NCBI GenBank assembly: GCA_900551755.1
Contig: URXK01000001.1
Coordinates: forward strand, 310,001 to 374,000
Direction of reading: 5' to 3'
From: an uncultured Eubacterium sp.
Lineage (GTDB): Bacteria > Bacillota > Clostridia > Lachnospirales > CAG-274
DNA: 64,000 nucleotides
Part shown: piece after piece, positions 8,604 through 17,848 of the stretch
Position numbering within the stretch: the stretch's first letter is position 1
How the letters are laid out: every line of letters begins with the position of its first letter
The notes under the pieces: model-generated
The model's database searches: none
What the model saw: the letters and a program-made list of their open reading frames with translations, nothing else
Told to the model about the DNA's origin: nothing
Position numbers and translations under genes: made by a program

Positions 8604-10592
8604 ATGAATTCTTCAGAGTTGTTAACAATAAACTGTATGAGAGTGCTTTCTGCTGAAGCTATTGAAAAAGCTAAGTCAGGTCATCCAGGTATTACTATGG
8701 GTGCTGCACCTATGGCTTATGAGCTTTGGGCAAAGCATTTAAAGCATAATCCTAGCAACCCTCAGTGGGTAAATAGAGATAGATTTGTTCTTTCTGCTGG
8801 TCACGGTTCTATGCTTTTATATTCTTTACTTCATCTTTTTGGCTATGGTCTTACAATTGACGATATTAAGAATTTCCGCCAGTTTGGCTCTAAGACTCCT
8901 GGTCACCCAGAATATAAGCATACTATAGGCGTTGATGCTAGTACTGGTCCTTTAGGTCAGGGTTTTGCTAATGCTGTAGGTATGGCTATGGCTGAGGCTC
9001 ATCTTGCTGCTAAGTTTAATACAGAAGATTGCAAGATTGTTGACCACTATTCTTATGCACTTTGTGGTGATGGCTGTATGATGGAAGGTATTTCTTATGA
9101 AGCTGCATCACTTGCTGGTACACTTGGTTTAGGTAAGCTTATTGTTTTATATGATTCAAATAACATTACTATAGAAGGTTCTACTGATTTAGCCTTCACT
9201 GAAAATGTAAGAGCTAGATTTGAGGCTCTTAATTGGCATACACTTTTTGTTGAAGATGGTACAGATATTGATGCTATTGGCAAGGCTATTGAAGAAGCTA
9301 AGGCTGTAACTGACAAGCCAACACTTATTGAAATTAAGACAGTTATTGGTTATGGTTCTCCTAATAAGGCTGGTAGCAATGCTTCTCACGGTGCTCCTTT
9401 AGGTGAAGAAGAAGTTAAGGCTACTAAGGCTAATCTTGGCTGGAACTATGATGAAGAATTTTTTGTTCCTGAAGAAGTTAAGGCTAATATGGAAGAAGTT
9501 AAGGCTAATCTTGCTAAGGGCGAAGATGAGTGGAATAAGCTTTATGCAGATTATAAGGCTAAATATCCAGAACTTGCTAAGGAATATGAGGCTTGGCTTA
9601 ATGATGACTTTGTAAGTGATTTAATAAATGATGATAGTTTCTGGTTAAATGAAGGCGAAATGGCAACAAGAGCTTGCTCAGAAAAGGTTTTAAATATGCT
9701 TTCAAAGAATATGCCTAATCTCTTTGGTGGTTCAGCTGACCTTTCACCATCTAACAAGTCTATAATGAAGGAAAGAGATTTCTTTACTAAGGATAATAGA
9801 CTTGGTTCAAATATGCACTTTGGTATTAGAGAATTAGCTATGGCTGCTATTGCTAATGGTATGTATTACCACGGTGGTGTTAGACCATATATTGCAAGTT
9901 TCTTTGTATTTAGTGATTATATGAAGCCTGCTTTAAGGGTATCTGCTATTTCTGGTCTTCCAGTTATTAGCATTCTTACACACGATAGTATCGGTGTTGG
10001 TGAAGATGGTCCTACACATCAGCCAGTTGAACAGCTTTCAGCTTACAGAAGTACACCAAACTTTAATGTATGGAGACCTTGTGATATTAACGAGTCTGCT
10101 GCTGCTTGGTATAGTGCTGCAACTGAAAAAACTACTCCAACTGCTCTTGTATTTACAAGACAGAATACTAAGAATATTGGTATTGACGGTAGAGAAGCCT
10201 TAAAGGGTGGCTATGTAATAAGAGAGTCATTTAAGGAAACTCCAGATATTATCCTTATTGCAACAGGTTCTGAAGTTGGTCTTGTATACGATGCTTATGA
10301 TGTATTAAAGGAAAAGGGTATTTCTGCTCAGGTTGTAAGTATGCCTTGCGTTGAAGTATTTGAAAGCCAGTCAGAAGAATATAAGAATTCTGTACTTCCT
10401 AAGAATGTAACTAAGAGAATAGTTGTTGAAGCATCATTTGATATGTCTTGGTATAGATATGTTGGTCTTGATGGAGAAATTATTGGTATGACTGAATTTG
10501 GTCAGTCTGCACCATATTCTGTTCTTTTCAAGCACTATGGCTTCACTGTTGACAATGTAGTTGACAAGGCTGTAAAACTTTTAAATAAGTAA
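8604..10592 (+). CDS. tkt: Transketolase
   Basis: This 662-residue enzyme transfers two-carbon units between sugar phosphates in the non-oxidative pentose phosphate pathway, using thiamine diphosphate and a divalent metal. Visible motifs are [15 protein letters not shown] near the start, [16 protein letters not shown], the thiamine-binding [14 protein letters not shown] followed by [10 protein letters not shown], the middle-domain [15 protein letters not shown], and [18 protein letters not shown]. The length is that of a full bacterial transketolase. A CGGAGG is placed correctly before the ATG. It has its own promoter and a terminator right after the stop, so it is probably monocistronic. It is likely the main route to pentoses in this organism. 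Confidence 0.97.
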   Translation: MNSSELLTINCMRVLSAEAIEKAKSGHPGITMGAAPMAYELWAKHLKHNPSNPQWVNRDRFVLSAGHGSMLLYSLLHLFGYGLTIDDIKNFRQFGSKTPGHPEYKHTIGVDASTGPLGQGFANAVGMAMAEAHLAAKFNTEDCKIVDHYSYALCGDGCMMEGISYEAASLAGTLGLGKLIVLYDSNNITIEGSTDLAFTENVRARFEALNWHTLFVEDGTDIDAIGKAIEEAKAVTDKPTLIEIKTVIGYGSPNKAGSNASHGAPLGEEEVKATKANLGWNYDEEFFVPEEVKANMEEVKANLAKGEDEWNKLYADYKAKYPELAKEYEAWLNDDFVSDLINDDSFWLNEGEMATRACSEKVLNMLSKNMPNLFGGSADLSPSNKSIMKERDFFTKDNRLGSNMHFGIRELAMAAIANGMYYHGGVRPYIASFFVFSDYMKPALRVSAISGLPVISILTHDSIGVGEDGPTHQPVEQLSAYRSTPNFNVWRPCDINESAAAWYSAATEKTTPTALVFTRQNTKNIGIDGREALKGGYVIRESFKETPDIILIATGSEVGLVYDAYDVLKEKGISAQVVSMPCVEVFESQSEEYKNSVLPKNVTKRIVVEASFDMSWYRYVGLDGEIIGMTEFGQSAPYSVLFKHYGFTVDNVVDKAVKLLNK

Positions 10593-10600
10593 TATAAAAG

Positions 10601-10624
10601 GCGGAGGCGTACCTCCGCTTTTTG
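10601..10624 (+). terminator. Transketolase terminator
   Basis: The stem GCGGAGG/CCTCCGC (10601-10618) is followed by five T. It sits between the transketolase stop and the HD-protein gene. Confidence 0.9.
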
Positions 10625-10650
10625 TGCTATTTTTAATCAAGGTGATAGAT

Positions 10651-11241
10651 ATGGATAAATTAAAAAAACAAATGGATTTTCTTATTGAAATATCTAAAAT
10701 GAAAAGCATATATAGACAGTCTGTTTATTTTGAAAACGGACAGCTTAAAAGAGAAAATGATGCAGAGCATAGCTGGCATATGTGTATGTATGCTATGGTT
10801 TTAGATGAATACGCACCTAAGGGTACAGATATTTCTAAATGTATAAAAATGATGCTTATTCACGATTTAGTTGAGGTATATGCAGGAGATACTTATTTAT
10901 ATGATGAAAAAGGTAATATGGATAAGGCTAAAAGAGAGCAAGCTGCTGCTGAAAAGTTGTACGCAATGTTAGGTAAGCAGGGTGAAGACTTAAAGGCTTT
11001 GTGGTATGAATTTGAGGCAAATGAAAGTCTTGAATCTCAATTTGCTAATACTCTCGATAGACTTCAACCGTTGCTTTTGAATTATTTAACACAAGGGGCT
11101 AAGTGGAAAGAACATCAAGTACACATTTCTCAAGTTATTGAAAAAGGCAAGTGGAAAACAAGAAAAGTTGATGAAAGAATAAGAAAATTTGTATTGGATT
11201 TATTAAATGATAGTGTTGAAAAGGGCTATCTTCTTCCATAA
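10651..11241 (+). CDS. HD-domain phosphohydrolase (HDDC2/YfbR-like)
   Basis: The 196-residue protein carries the HD-superfamily metal ligands in order: His in NDAEHSWHMCMYA, the His-Asp pair in MLIHDLVEVYAGD, and a late Asp in ANTLDRLQPLLL. The layout and length match the HDDC2/YfbR group, which hydrolyses deoxynucleoside 5'-monophosphates; the substrate here is inferred from family only. The start is placed at the ATG at 10651, which has AAGGTGAT just upstream; a frame-compatible GTG at 10624 lies inside the transketolase terminator and is unlikely. The ArgB-like gene follows 15 bases later and the cupin 8 bases after that, so these three probably form one operon. Confidence 0.85.
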   Translation: MDKLKKQMDFLIEISKMKSIYRQSVYFENGQLKRENDAEHSWHMCMYAMVLDEYAPKGTDISKCIKMMLIHDLVEVYAGDTYLYDEKGNMDKAKREQAAAEKLYAMLGKQGEDLKALWYEFEANESLESQFANTLDRLQPLLLNYLTQGAKWKEHQVHISQVIEKGKWKTRKVDERIRKFVLDLLNDSVEKGYLLP

Positions 11242-11256
11242 TAAGAGGTGACATAA

Positions 11257-12162
11257 ATGAGTGAATTAGATAAGGTTGTAGACAAAGCTGAATTGCTTAC
11301 AGAGGCTTTGCCTTATATAAGAGATTTCCGTAATAAAAAGGTTGTTATTAAATATGGTAGCCAAGTATTAAAGGATAAAAAGGTTGCAGAAAGTGTAATG
11401 GAAGATATAGTTCTTCTTAAACTTATTGGTATGCAACCAATTATTGTACATAGTGGCAGTAATGAAATTAATAAATGGCTTAAGGCTATTGGCAAGGATA
11501 TTGAATATTATGATAACAGCAGAGTAACTGATAAAGAAACTATTGAAATTGTTGAAATGGTTCTTGGCAAAATCAACAAGGATTTAGTTCAGATGATAGA
11601 AAAGCACGGTGCTAAGGCTGTTGGTATATGTGGTAAGGATAGTGGAACAATAAGAGTGTCAAAGAAACTTGTAGAAGGCAAAGATATGGGTTACTTTGGT
11701 CAAATAGAAAGTATTAATACAGAGCTTATTGATGACCTTATTGATAGAGATTTTATACCAGTAATATCATCAATTGGTATAAGTGATGATTATGAAAGCT
11801 ATAATTTAAAAGCTGATGATGTTGCAGGAGCTGTTGCTAAGGCTGTAAAGGCTGAAAAACTTTTATTCCTTGCAAGAGAAGATGGTATTCACCCAATTGG
11901 CGATAGCGAAGTGCCAAAGGCTATGCTTACTGTAAATGAAGCTAAAAAAATTGTTGAAAATGCTGCTCTTGATGTAGCAACTCTTAACAAACTTATTTGT
12001 GCTGTTGATGCAATTACTCACGGTGTTCATAGAGCACATATTGTAGATGGTTCTATTGAACATAGTGTTCTTTTGGAATTCTTTACTGTATTTGGTATTG
12101 GTACGGCTATTGTATCTAATGATAAGGAATTGTATCCTCACGAAACAGATTATAGAAAGTAG
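11257..12162 (+). CDS. Divergent amino-acid kinase related to N-acetylglutamate kinase
   Basis: The 301-residue chain aligns along its whole length with ArgB: VVIKYGS (30-35), DIVLLKLIGMQPIIVHSGS (50-68), SRVTDKETIEIVEMVLGKIN, ESINTELIDDLIDRDFIPVI, KADDVAGAVA (186-194), and a late GVHRAHIVDGSIEH. The lysine of KYG and the Asp of ADD are kept. However, KYGG reads KYGS, VHGGG reads VHSGS, the TDVxGV segment reads AREDGI, and GGMxPK reads VATLNK. These loops hold the ATP phosphates and the N-acetylglutamate in real ArgB. The protein may therefore use another acyl phosphate acceptor or have lost activity. No arginine gene is nearby; a cupin follows. RBS AGAGGTGA. Confidence 0.75.
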   Translation: MSELDKVVDKAELLTEALPYIRDFRNKKVVIKYGSQVLKDKKVAESVMEDIVLLKLIGMQPIIVHSGSNEINKWLKAIGKDIEYYDNSRVTDKETIEIVEMVLGKINKDLVQMIEKHGAKAVGICGKDSGTIRVSKKLVEGKDMGYFGQIESINTELIDDLIDRDFIPVISSIGISDDYESYNLKADDVAGAVAKAVKAEKLLFLAREDGIHPIGDSEVPKAMLTVNEAKKIVENAALDVATLNKLICAVDAITHGVHRAHIVDGSIEHSVLLEFFTVFGIGTAIVSNDKELYPHETDYRK

Positions 12163-12170
12163 GGTTTTAT

Positions 12171-12500
12171 ATGGTTATTGATTATAATGAAATTAGAGAA
12201 CAATCTTTAGAACATTTTAAAGGTGGCGAAAAGACTTTTAATGTTAAAATGTTTACTGATGATAATAATAAAATTATGAGAGGTAAACTTGAAGCAGGTG
12301 CATCAATTGGCTTGCATACACACGAAGGTAACAGCGAAATTATTCTTATTTTAGAGGGCAGAGGTAAAGTCCTTTATGACGGTGAATATATTTCACTTAA
12401 GGCTGGAGATGTGCATTATTGTCCAATGGGTCATAGTCATAGTCTTATTAATGATAGTGATAAGGACTTGAAGTTTTTTGCTGTAGTTGGTGAGCATTAA
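12171..12500 (+). CDS. Single-domain cupin protein
   Basis: This is a 109-residue Cupin_2 barrel. The metal-binding signature is visible as GLHTHEGNSEIILILEG (two His and a Glu) and later PMGHSHSLIN (a further His), with KAGDVHYCP between. Small cupins of this type act as isomerases, dioxygenases or sensors; nothing here decides which. It begins 8 bases after the ArgB-like gene stop, with only a weak ribosome site, which suggests translational coupling. I read the pair as one functional unit, by context only. Confidence 0.85.
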   Translation: MVIDYNEIREQSLEHFKGGEKTFNVKMFTDDNNKIMRGKLEAGASIGLHTHEGNSEIILILEGRGKVLYDGEYISLKAGDVHYCPMGHSHSLINDSDKDLKFFAVVGEH

Positions 12501-12517
12501 ATTGTTTATGTAAGGGC

Positions 12518-12547
12518 GTATAAGGGCGAAATTATTCGCCCTTATAC
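12518..12547. terminator. Perfect 13-pair hairpin between convergent genes
   Basis: GTATAAGGGCGAA (12518-12530) pairs exactly with TTCGCCCTTATAC (12535-12547) around a four-base loop. It lies between the cupin stop and the stop of the small minus-strand gene. Neither side has a clear T run, so it may protect both transcript ends rather than act as a classic terminator. Confidence 0.5.
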
Positions 12548-12578
12548 TGTAATAAATGTAATAGTGAAAGTATATAAT

Positions 12579-12743
12579 TTACAAATCATCGTCAGGATAA
12601 TCTATATTATCCAAATAGCTTTCCTTGCAATTTTTTGTTGAAAAATATGCACAATGACTACATTTTGGTTCATCAATAAAACGGCTTGGAACATCTGGCA
12701 TAGGTTTGAAATTGGAACATTTCTTTCTTTTATAAATTTTCAT
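12579..12743 (-). CDS. Small 54-residue cysteine-containing protein
   Basis: A short gene missed by length cut-offs. It begins MKIYKRKKCSNFK and ends NIDYPDDDL. Four cysteines are present, at 9, 28, 31 and 39, with the pattern C-x18-C-x2-C-x7-C, which could bind zinc or an iron-sulphur cluster. The chain is basic at the start and acidic at the end. AAGGAG lies seven bases before the ATG, well placed. It points toward the cupin gene and away from rimP. No family recognised. Confidence 0.65.
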   Translation of the reverse strand: MKIYKRKKCSNFKPMPDVPSRFIDEPKCSHCAYFSTKNCKESYLDNIDYPDDDL

Positions 12744-12821
12744 ATTATTACTCCTTAAGTTAAACTATATTACTATTTTAATATAAAAAAATAAAAATAT
12801 TCAAACTAATATAAAAATTGC

Positions 12822-12850
12822 TTGCAATTCACTTATATTAGTGTTATAAT
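12822..12850 (+). promoter_or_regulatory. Promoter of the rimP-nusA-infB operon
   Basis: TTGCAA (12822-12827), 17 bases, TATAAT (12845-12850). The transcript would start near 12857 and run through the hairpin at 12877-12904 before rimP. Confidence 0.8.
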
Positions 12851-12876
12851 TACTTTGTTAAATGATGTTTCGTGTT

Positions 12877-12904
12877 GAGAGTGGGTTATGCCCACTCTCC
12901 TTTT
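12877..12904 (+). promoter_or_regulatory. Terminator-like hairpin in the rimP operon leader
   Basis: GAGAGTGGG (12877-12885) and CCCACTCTC (12891-12899) form a nine-pair stem with a five-base loop, followed by CTTTT. It starts only about 20 bases after the expected transcription start and 36 bases before rimP. It could act as an attenuator, perhaps sensitive to NusA, which is encoded in the operon, or simply stabilise the 5' end. Confidence 0.55.
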
Positions 12905-12939
12905 ATGTATACATTAATTAGATAAAAGGAGGTATTTCT

Positions 12940-13401
12940 TTGCAAGCTAAGGATATTGTAAAATTGACTGAAGAGGCTGTTATGCCTATTCTTGAAAGCA
13001 AAAATTTTGAATTTGTTGACTGTGAATTTGTCAAGGAAGGTCCAGATTGGTACTTAAGAGTGTACATTGACAAAGAGGGCGGTATTAGTATTGATGATTG
13101 TGTATATGTTAGTAGAGCATTAGATGAAAAGTTAGGCGATGACCTTACTGAGCAAAAATACACTATGGAGGTTAGTTCTCCTGGTATTGATAGAGTGCTT
13201 AAAAGAGATAAGGAATATACTAAATACAAAGGCAAATTAGTTGATGTTAAACTTTTTAAGGCTGTAGATGGTTCAAAAGAATTTAGAGGAGAACTTGAAG
13301 GTCTTATTGATGGCAATGTAGTCATAACAGATGAAAGTGGAAATAAACTTGAATTTAATAAAAAAGATGTTGCTTCTACCAGATTGGTTGTAATTTTTTA
13401 A
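12940..13401 (+). CDS. rimP: Ribosome maturation factor RimP
   Basis: The 153-residue protein is needed for 30S subunit maturation. It has the N-terminal alpha/beta domain (FEFVDCEFVKEGPDWYLRVYIDKEGGISIDDC) seen here from about residue 24, the family signature VSSPGIDRVLKRDKEY near 83, and a C-terminal SH3-like barrel. The start is a TTG: AGGAGG at 12927-12932 lies seven bases before it and no ATG is available in a suitable place. First gene of the operon, 20 bases before nusA. Confidence 0.95.
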   Translation: MQAKDIVKLTEEAVMPILESKNFEFVDCEFVKEGPDWYLRVYIDKEGGISIDDCVYVSRALDEKLGDDLTEQKYTMEVSSPGIDRVLKRDKEYTKYKGKLVDVKLFKAVDGSKEFRGELEGLIDGNVVITDESGNKLEFNKKDVASTRLVVIF

Positions 13402-13421
13402 CATAGGAGGATATATTAAAA

Positions 13422-14516
13422 ATGGATAGTGTTGAATTAATTAAGGCTTTGGAAGTTGTTAGTAAGGAAAAGGGTATTGACAGCGAAGTTATTTTTGAAG
13501 CCGTTGAAAATTCACTTGTAACTGCCTGTAAGAAAATCTATGGTAACTACTCTAATATGAGAGTTGAAATCAACAGAGAAACAGGCGAAATGAGAGCTTT
13601 TGCTCAGAGAGAAGTTGTTGAAGAAGTTGTTGATGACTTTATAGAAATTTCTCTTGAGGAAGCAAGAGAATTAAATCCTACTTATGAATTAGGTGATTTT
13701 GTTGATAATGACATTACACCAAATGACTTTGGCAGAAGTGCTGCTCAGAGTGCAAAGCAGATTGTAGTTCAGAAGCTTAGAGAAGCTGAAAGAGAAAAAA
13801 TCTACAATGAATTTGCTGCTAAGGAAAGAGATTGCGACACTGCTATTGTTGAAAGAATTGATGGCAGAGGTAATGTTATTGTTAAACTTGGTAAAATGGA
13901 TGCAGTATTACAGCAGACAGAGCAAATTCCTGGTGAAACTTACAATGTTAATGACAGAATTAAGGTTTATATCTTAAAGGTTGTTAAGACTAGTAAAGAC
14001 CCACAGATTAAGGTTTCAAGAACACATTATGAGCTTATTAAGAGATTGTTTGAGCTTGAATCACCTGAGGTATTTGACGGTACTGTTGAAATCAAGGGTA
14101 TTGCTAGAGAAGCTGGTTCAAGAGCAAAGATGGCTGTATATTCAACAGTTGATGGCGTAGATGCTGTTGGTGCTTGCGTTGGTCAAAACGGTGCTAGAGT
14201 TGATGCTATTGTTAATGAGCTTAATGGCGAAAAAATTGATGTTATACCTTGGAGTGAAGACCCAGCAGAGTATATTAAGGCTGCTTTAAGACCTGCAAAT
14301 GTACTTGCTGTTGAAATCGCAGAAACCGAAGAAGAAAAGAGTGCAAAGGTTGTTGTGCCTGATAATCAGCTTTCACTTGCAATTGGTAAGGAAGGTCAGA
14401 ATGTAAGACTTGCTGCTAAACTTACAGGTTGGAAGATTGATATTAAGAGTGAATCTCAGGCAAGAGCTACTGATTTTATTGATTTTGACTCAGTTGATAC
14501 TGATGATAAGGAGTAA
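13422..14516 (+). CDS. nusA: Transcription termination/antitermination factor NusA
   Basis: NusA binds RNA polymerase and nascent RNA and controls pausing, termination and antitermination. The 364-residue chain has the N-terminal polymerase-binding domain, an S1 domain (about 135-200, AIVERIDGRGNVIVKLGKMDAVL), and two KH domains (GACVGQNGARVDAIVNEL; then LAIGKEGQNVRLAAKLTGWKI, split here by position 310-335). It lacks the acidic repeats found in Escherichia coli NusA, as usual for Firmicutes. RBS AGGAGG. It could autoregulate the operon through the leader hairpin. Confidence 0.97.
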   Translation: MDSVELIKALEVVSKEKGIDSEVIFEAVENSLVTACKKIYGNYSNMRVEINRETGEMRAFAQREVVEEVVDDFIEISLEEARELNPTYELGDFVDNDITPNDFGRSAAQSAKQIVVQKLREAEREKIYNEFAAKERDCDTAIVERIDGRGNVIVKLGKMDAVLQQTEQIPGETYNVNDRIKVYILKVVKTSKDPQIKVSRTHYELIKRLFELESPEVFDGTVEIKGIAREAGSRAKMAVYSTVDGVDAVGACVGQNGARVDAIVNELNGEKIDVIPWSEDPAEYIKAALRPANVLAVEIAETEEEKSAKVVVPDNQLSLAIGKEGQNVRLAAKLTGWKIDIKSESQARATDFIDFDSVDTDDKE

Positions 14517-14537
14517 TTTGTAGGGAGGTTAATCCTG

Positions 14538-14810
14538 ATGATTAAAAAGAAGGTTCCTATGAGAAAATGCACAGGTTGCCTTGAAATGAAAAATAAAAAA
14601 GACCTTATAAGGGTTGTCAGAAATGACCAGGGCGAATATTCCCTTGACGCTACAGGAAAAAAGCCAGGTAGAGGAGCTTATGTATGTAGAAATAGCCAAT
14701 GCCTTGAAAAGGCTTGCAAAAATAGGGGACTTGAAAGGTCTTTTAAATCTGCTGTTCCTAAGGATTTATATGAGGAGCTGAAAAAACAGCTGGAGGAATG
14801 TAATGAATAG
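14538..14810 (+). CDS. ylxR: YlxR (RnpM) RNA-binding protein
   Basis: The 90-residue protein has the YlxR signature: VPMRKCTGCLEMKNKKDLIRVV, then KKPGRGAYVCRNSQCLEKA. The Cys and Arg-Gly-Ala residues are those of the family. In Bacillus subtilis the protein binds RNase P RNA and modulates its activity, hence the newer name RnpM. It sits in its normal place between nusA and ylxQ and overlaps ylxQ by eight bases. Confidence 0.95.
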   Translation: MIKKKVPMRKCTGCLEMKNKKDLIRVVRNDQGEYSLDATGKKPGRGAYVCRNSQCLEKACKNRGLERSFKSAVPKDLYEELKKQLEECNE

Positions 14811-15114
14811 AAAATTACAGTCTATGCTTTCTCTTTGTCAGAGAGCTGGTAAGATTGTTACAGGTGAAGATACAGTAGAAATTAATATAAAATCTGGAGC
14901 TGCACTTCTTGTGTTAATAGCAGAAGATGCAAGCGAAAATACTAAAAATAAATTTATGAATAAATGCAAATACTATAATATTCCATATTGTATTTGCTAC
15001 TCAAAAGAAGAACTAAGCAATTGTATCGGCAAGTTTAATAGGTCGGTATATGCAATAACAGAACAGAATTTTGCAGAAAAAATAAAGGAAGTGCTAATTA
15101 ATTTAGAACAATAG
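14803..15114 (+). CDS. ylxQ: YlxQ, L7Ae-family RNA-binding protein
   Basis: The 103-residue protein belongs to the L7Ae/L30e family of kink-turn RNA binders. The visible pattern is SMLSLCQRAGKIVTGEDTV, SGAALLVLIAEDASENTKNKF and YNIPYCICYSKEELSNCIGK. GGAGG inside the end of ylxR serves as its ribosome site, so the two are coupled. Its exact RNA target is unknown. A 101-base gap without any gene separates it from infB. Confidence 0.93.
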   Translation: MNRKLQSMLSLCQRAGKIVTGEDTVEINIKSGAALLVLIAEDASENTKNKFMNKCKYYNIPYCICYSKEELSNCIGKFNRSVYAITEQNFAEKIKEVLINLEQ

Positions 15115-15215
15115 ATTTAATTAGGATTTATTAGATTTCTTTTAGAATGGAGCTTAGTGATATGATGTAAATGTAGTAAATGGTTTATCCATATTGATTA
15201 TAGGAGGTGTTTCTG

Positions 15216-17483
15216 TTGTCAAAAACTAGAGTATACGAATTAGCAAAGACATTAGAAATTAGTAATAAGGAGCTTCTTGTAAAGCTTAAGGAAATAGGTA
15301 TTGAGGCTAAAAGCCACACAAGCGGTTTAGATGAAGATGCTGTTAATTTAGCTCTTGAAAAGTTAGGTAAAAAGAATGATGAGCCAAAGGCAGAAGTTAA
15401 GGTAGAATCAAAGCCAGAAGTTAAGCCAGAACCTAAGGTAGAAGTAAAGGCTGAAACTAAAGTAGAGCCAAAGCCAGAGCCTAAAAATGAACCAAAGCAG
15501 GAAGTTAAGGCTGATAAAAAGCAGGACGAAAAGCCAAATAATAAGCCAGCAAATAAGCCAGAAAACAATAAGAAGAAAGCCCCTGCAAATAACAACAACA
15601 ACAATAATAATAATAATAATGGCAACTTCAACCCTAATGGCAAGAAGAAAAAGAATAAGAAAAATAAGAAGAACAAGAACTTTAATCAGCCAGCACCAGC
15701 TCCAGTAGTTGAGGAAAATGTTGAAGATGAAATTCTTGAAATTCAGATTGCAGACAGCATTAGTGTTAAGGAATTAGCTGAAAAGATTAACAAAGCTCCA
15801 TCTGCTGTTATTATGGAACTTATGAAAATGGGCGTTATGGCATCAGCTAATCAGGAAATTGATTTTGAAACAGCTGAAAAAGTCTGTGAAACATTTGATA
15901 TTATTGTGGAAAAAGCTGAAGAAATTGACCTTCTTGAAGAAGCATTTAGAGAAGAAGTTGATGACGAAGCCGATTTAAAAGAAAGACCTCCTGTAGTTGT
16001 AGTTATGGGTCACGTAGACCACGGTAAAACTTCTCTCCTTGATGCAATTAGACATTCTCACGTAACTGCTAGAGAAGCAGGTGGTATCACTCAGCACATT
16101 GGTGCTTACACTGTATCAATTAATGATAAGCCAATTACTTTCCTTGATACTCCAGGTCACGAAGCCTTTACAGCAATGAGAATGAGAGGTGCTCAGGTTA
16201 CTGATATTGCTATTCTTGTTGTTGCTGCTGATGATGGTGTTATGCCACAGACTATTGAGGCCATTAATCACGCAAAGGCTGCTGGTGTTGAAATAATTGT
16301 AGCTATTAATAAGATTGATAAGCCAGGTGCTAACCCAGATAGAGTTAAGCAGGAATTAGTAGAATATGGCTTAGTATCTGAAGACTGGGGTGGCGATACT
16401 ATCTGTGTGCCAGTTTCAGCTGTAAGCAAGGAAGGTATTGATAATCTTCTTGAAATGATTATTCTTGTTGCTGAAATGAAGGAATTAAAGGCTAACCCTA
16501 ATAAGAGAGCAAGAGGTAACATTATTGAGGCTCAGCTTGACAAGGGTCGTGGTGCTGTTGCTACTGTACTTGTACAGAGTGGTACTCTTAATGTAGGTGA
16601 CCCAATTGTTGCTGGTTCATCTTATGGTAGAATTAGAGCAATGATGAATGATAAGGGTCAGAAAGTTAAGAAGGCTGGTCCATCAGTTCCAGTTGAGATT
16701 TTAGGTCTTAATGAAGTTCCAATGGCTGGTGATATGTTCTATGTTGCTGAAAGCGAAAAGAAGGCAAGACAGGTTGCAGAGTCTGTAATTGCAAAGGGCA
16801 GAGAAGAACTTATTAAGGATACTCCACAGAAGGTAAGTCTTGATGATTTATTTAACCAAATTCAAAGTGGTAGCGTTAAGGAACTTAACATTGTAATTAA
16901 GGCTGATGTACAAGGTTCAGTTGAGGCTGTTAAGCAGAGTCTTGAGAAACTTTCAAATGATGAAGTTAGAATTAGAACTATTCACGGTGGTGTTGGTGCT
17001 GTTACTGAATCTGATGTTATGCTTGCTAGTGCATCTAATGCCATTATTATCGGCTTTAATGTAAGACCAGAAGCATCTGCTAAGAATGTTGCAGAGGACC
17101 AGAAGGTTGATATTAGATTATATAGAGTAATTTATAATGCTATAGAAGATATTACAGCAGCTATGAAGGGTATGCTTGACCCTGTTTACGAAGAAAAGAT
17201 TGTTGGTCACGCAGAAATTAGACAGCTTTTCAAGGCTAGTGGCGTTGGTACTATTGGTGGTTCTTATGTAACTGATGGTAAGTTTGTAAGAAATGCTAAG
17301 GTAAGAATTGTAAGAGATGGTATTGTAGTTTACGATGGTGAGCTTGCTACTCTTAGAAGATTTAAAGATGATGTTAAGGAAGTAAATGCAGGTTATGAGT
17401 GTGGTTTACTCTTTAACAAGTTTAATGATATTAAGGAAGGCGACATTGTAGAAGCCTTTGTTATGGAGGAAATTAAGCGTTAA
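15216..17483 (+). CDS. infB: Translation initiation factor IF-2
   Basis: IF-2 is the GTPase that brings initiator tRNA to the 30S subunit and joins the subunits. The 755-residue chain has the N-terminal [15 protein letters not shown] segment, a long charged linker (about 50-170) of Lys/Glu/Pro repeats with an Asn run and a Lys/Asn stretch, then a second IF2_N unit and the G domain: GHVDHGKTS (near 264), [20 protein letters not shown], followed by domains II-IV. The start is set at the TTG at 15216, eight bases after AGGAGG (15202-15207); the GTG at 15207 overlaps that site and cannot be used. rbfA overlaps the stop codon by one base. Confidence 0.97.
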   Translation: MSKTRVYELAKTLEISNKELLVKLKEIGIEAKSHTSGLDEDAVNLALEKLGKKNDEPKAEVKVESKPEVKPEPKVEVKAETKVEPKPEPKNEPKQEVKADKKQDEKPNNKPANKPENNKKKAPANNNNNNNNNNNGNFNPNGKKKKNKKNKKNKNFNQPAPAPVVEENVEDEILEIQIADSISVKELAEKINKAPSAVIMELMKMGVMASANQEIDFETAEKVCETFDIIVEKAEEIDLLEEAFREEVDDEADLKERPPVVVVMGHVDHGKTSLLDAIRHSHVTAREAGGITQHIGAYTVSINDKPITFLDTPGHEAFTAMRMRGAQVTDIAILVVAADDGVMPQTIEAINHAKAAGVEIIVAINKIDKPGANPDRVKQELVEYGLVSEDWGGDTICVPVSAVSKEGIDNLLEMIILVAEMKELKANPNKRARGNIIEAQLDKGRGAVATVLVQSGTLNVGDPIVAGSSYGRIRAMMNDKGQKVKKAGPSVPVEILGLNEVPMAGDMFYVAESEKKARQVAESVIAKGREELIKDTPQKVSLDDLFNQIQSGSVKELNIVIKADVQGSVEAVKQSLEKLSNDEVRIRTIHGGVGAVTESDVMLASASNAIIIGFNVRPEASAKNVAEDQKVDIRLYRVIYNAIEDITAAMKGMLDPVYEEKIVGHAEIRQLFKASGVGTIGGSYVTDGKFVRNAKVRIVRDGIVVYDGELATLRRFKDDVKEVNAGYECGLLFNKFNDIKEGDIVEAFVMEEIKR

Positions 17484-17836
17484 TGAAAACCAATAACAGA
17501 ATGATTCGTATTAATGACGAAATCAAAAAGGAACTTTCAGAAATAATAAGAGCTGATTTAAAAGACCCTAGAGTTGGTGTTATTACATCAGTTTTAAAGG
17601 TTGAAACAACTAACGACCTTAAATATTGTAAGGTTTATATAAGTGTTCTTGGTGATGATGAAAAGAAGAATGAGGTTATGTCTGTTCTTAAGGGTGCAGC
17701 TGGCTATATTAGAACACTTATAGCTAGAAGAATTAATTTAAGAATTACACCAGAATTTAATTTTATACTTGATGATTCTTTAGATTATAGCTTTAAGATT
17801 GATAAAATTCTTAAGGAAATTAACAGCGAAAATTAA
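17483..17836 (+). CDS. rbfA: Ribosome-binding factor A
   Basis: The 117-residue KH-type protein helps mature the 5' end of 16S rRNA and acts in cold adaptation. The segment RINDEIKKELSEIIRADLKDPR and later LNYLRI-like features (FNFILDDSLDYSFKID) match the family. The TAATG overlap with infB implies translational coupling. nrnA follows 12 bases later. Confidence 0.96.
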   Translation: MKTNNRMIRINDEIKKELSEIIRADLKDPRVGVITSVLKVETTNDLKYCKVYISVLGDDEKKNEVMSVLKGAAGYIRTLIARRINLRITPEFNFILDDSLDYSFKIDKILKEINSEN

Positions 17837-17848
17837 GGAGGTAATTGT

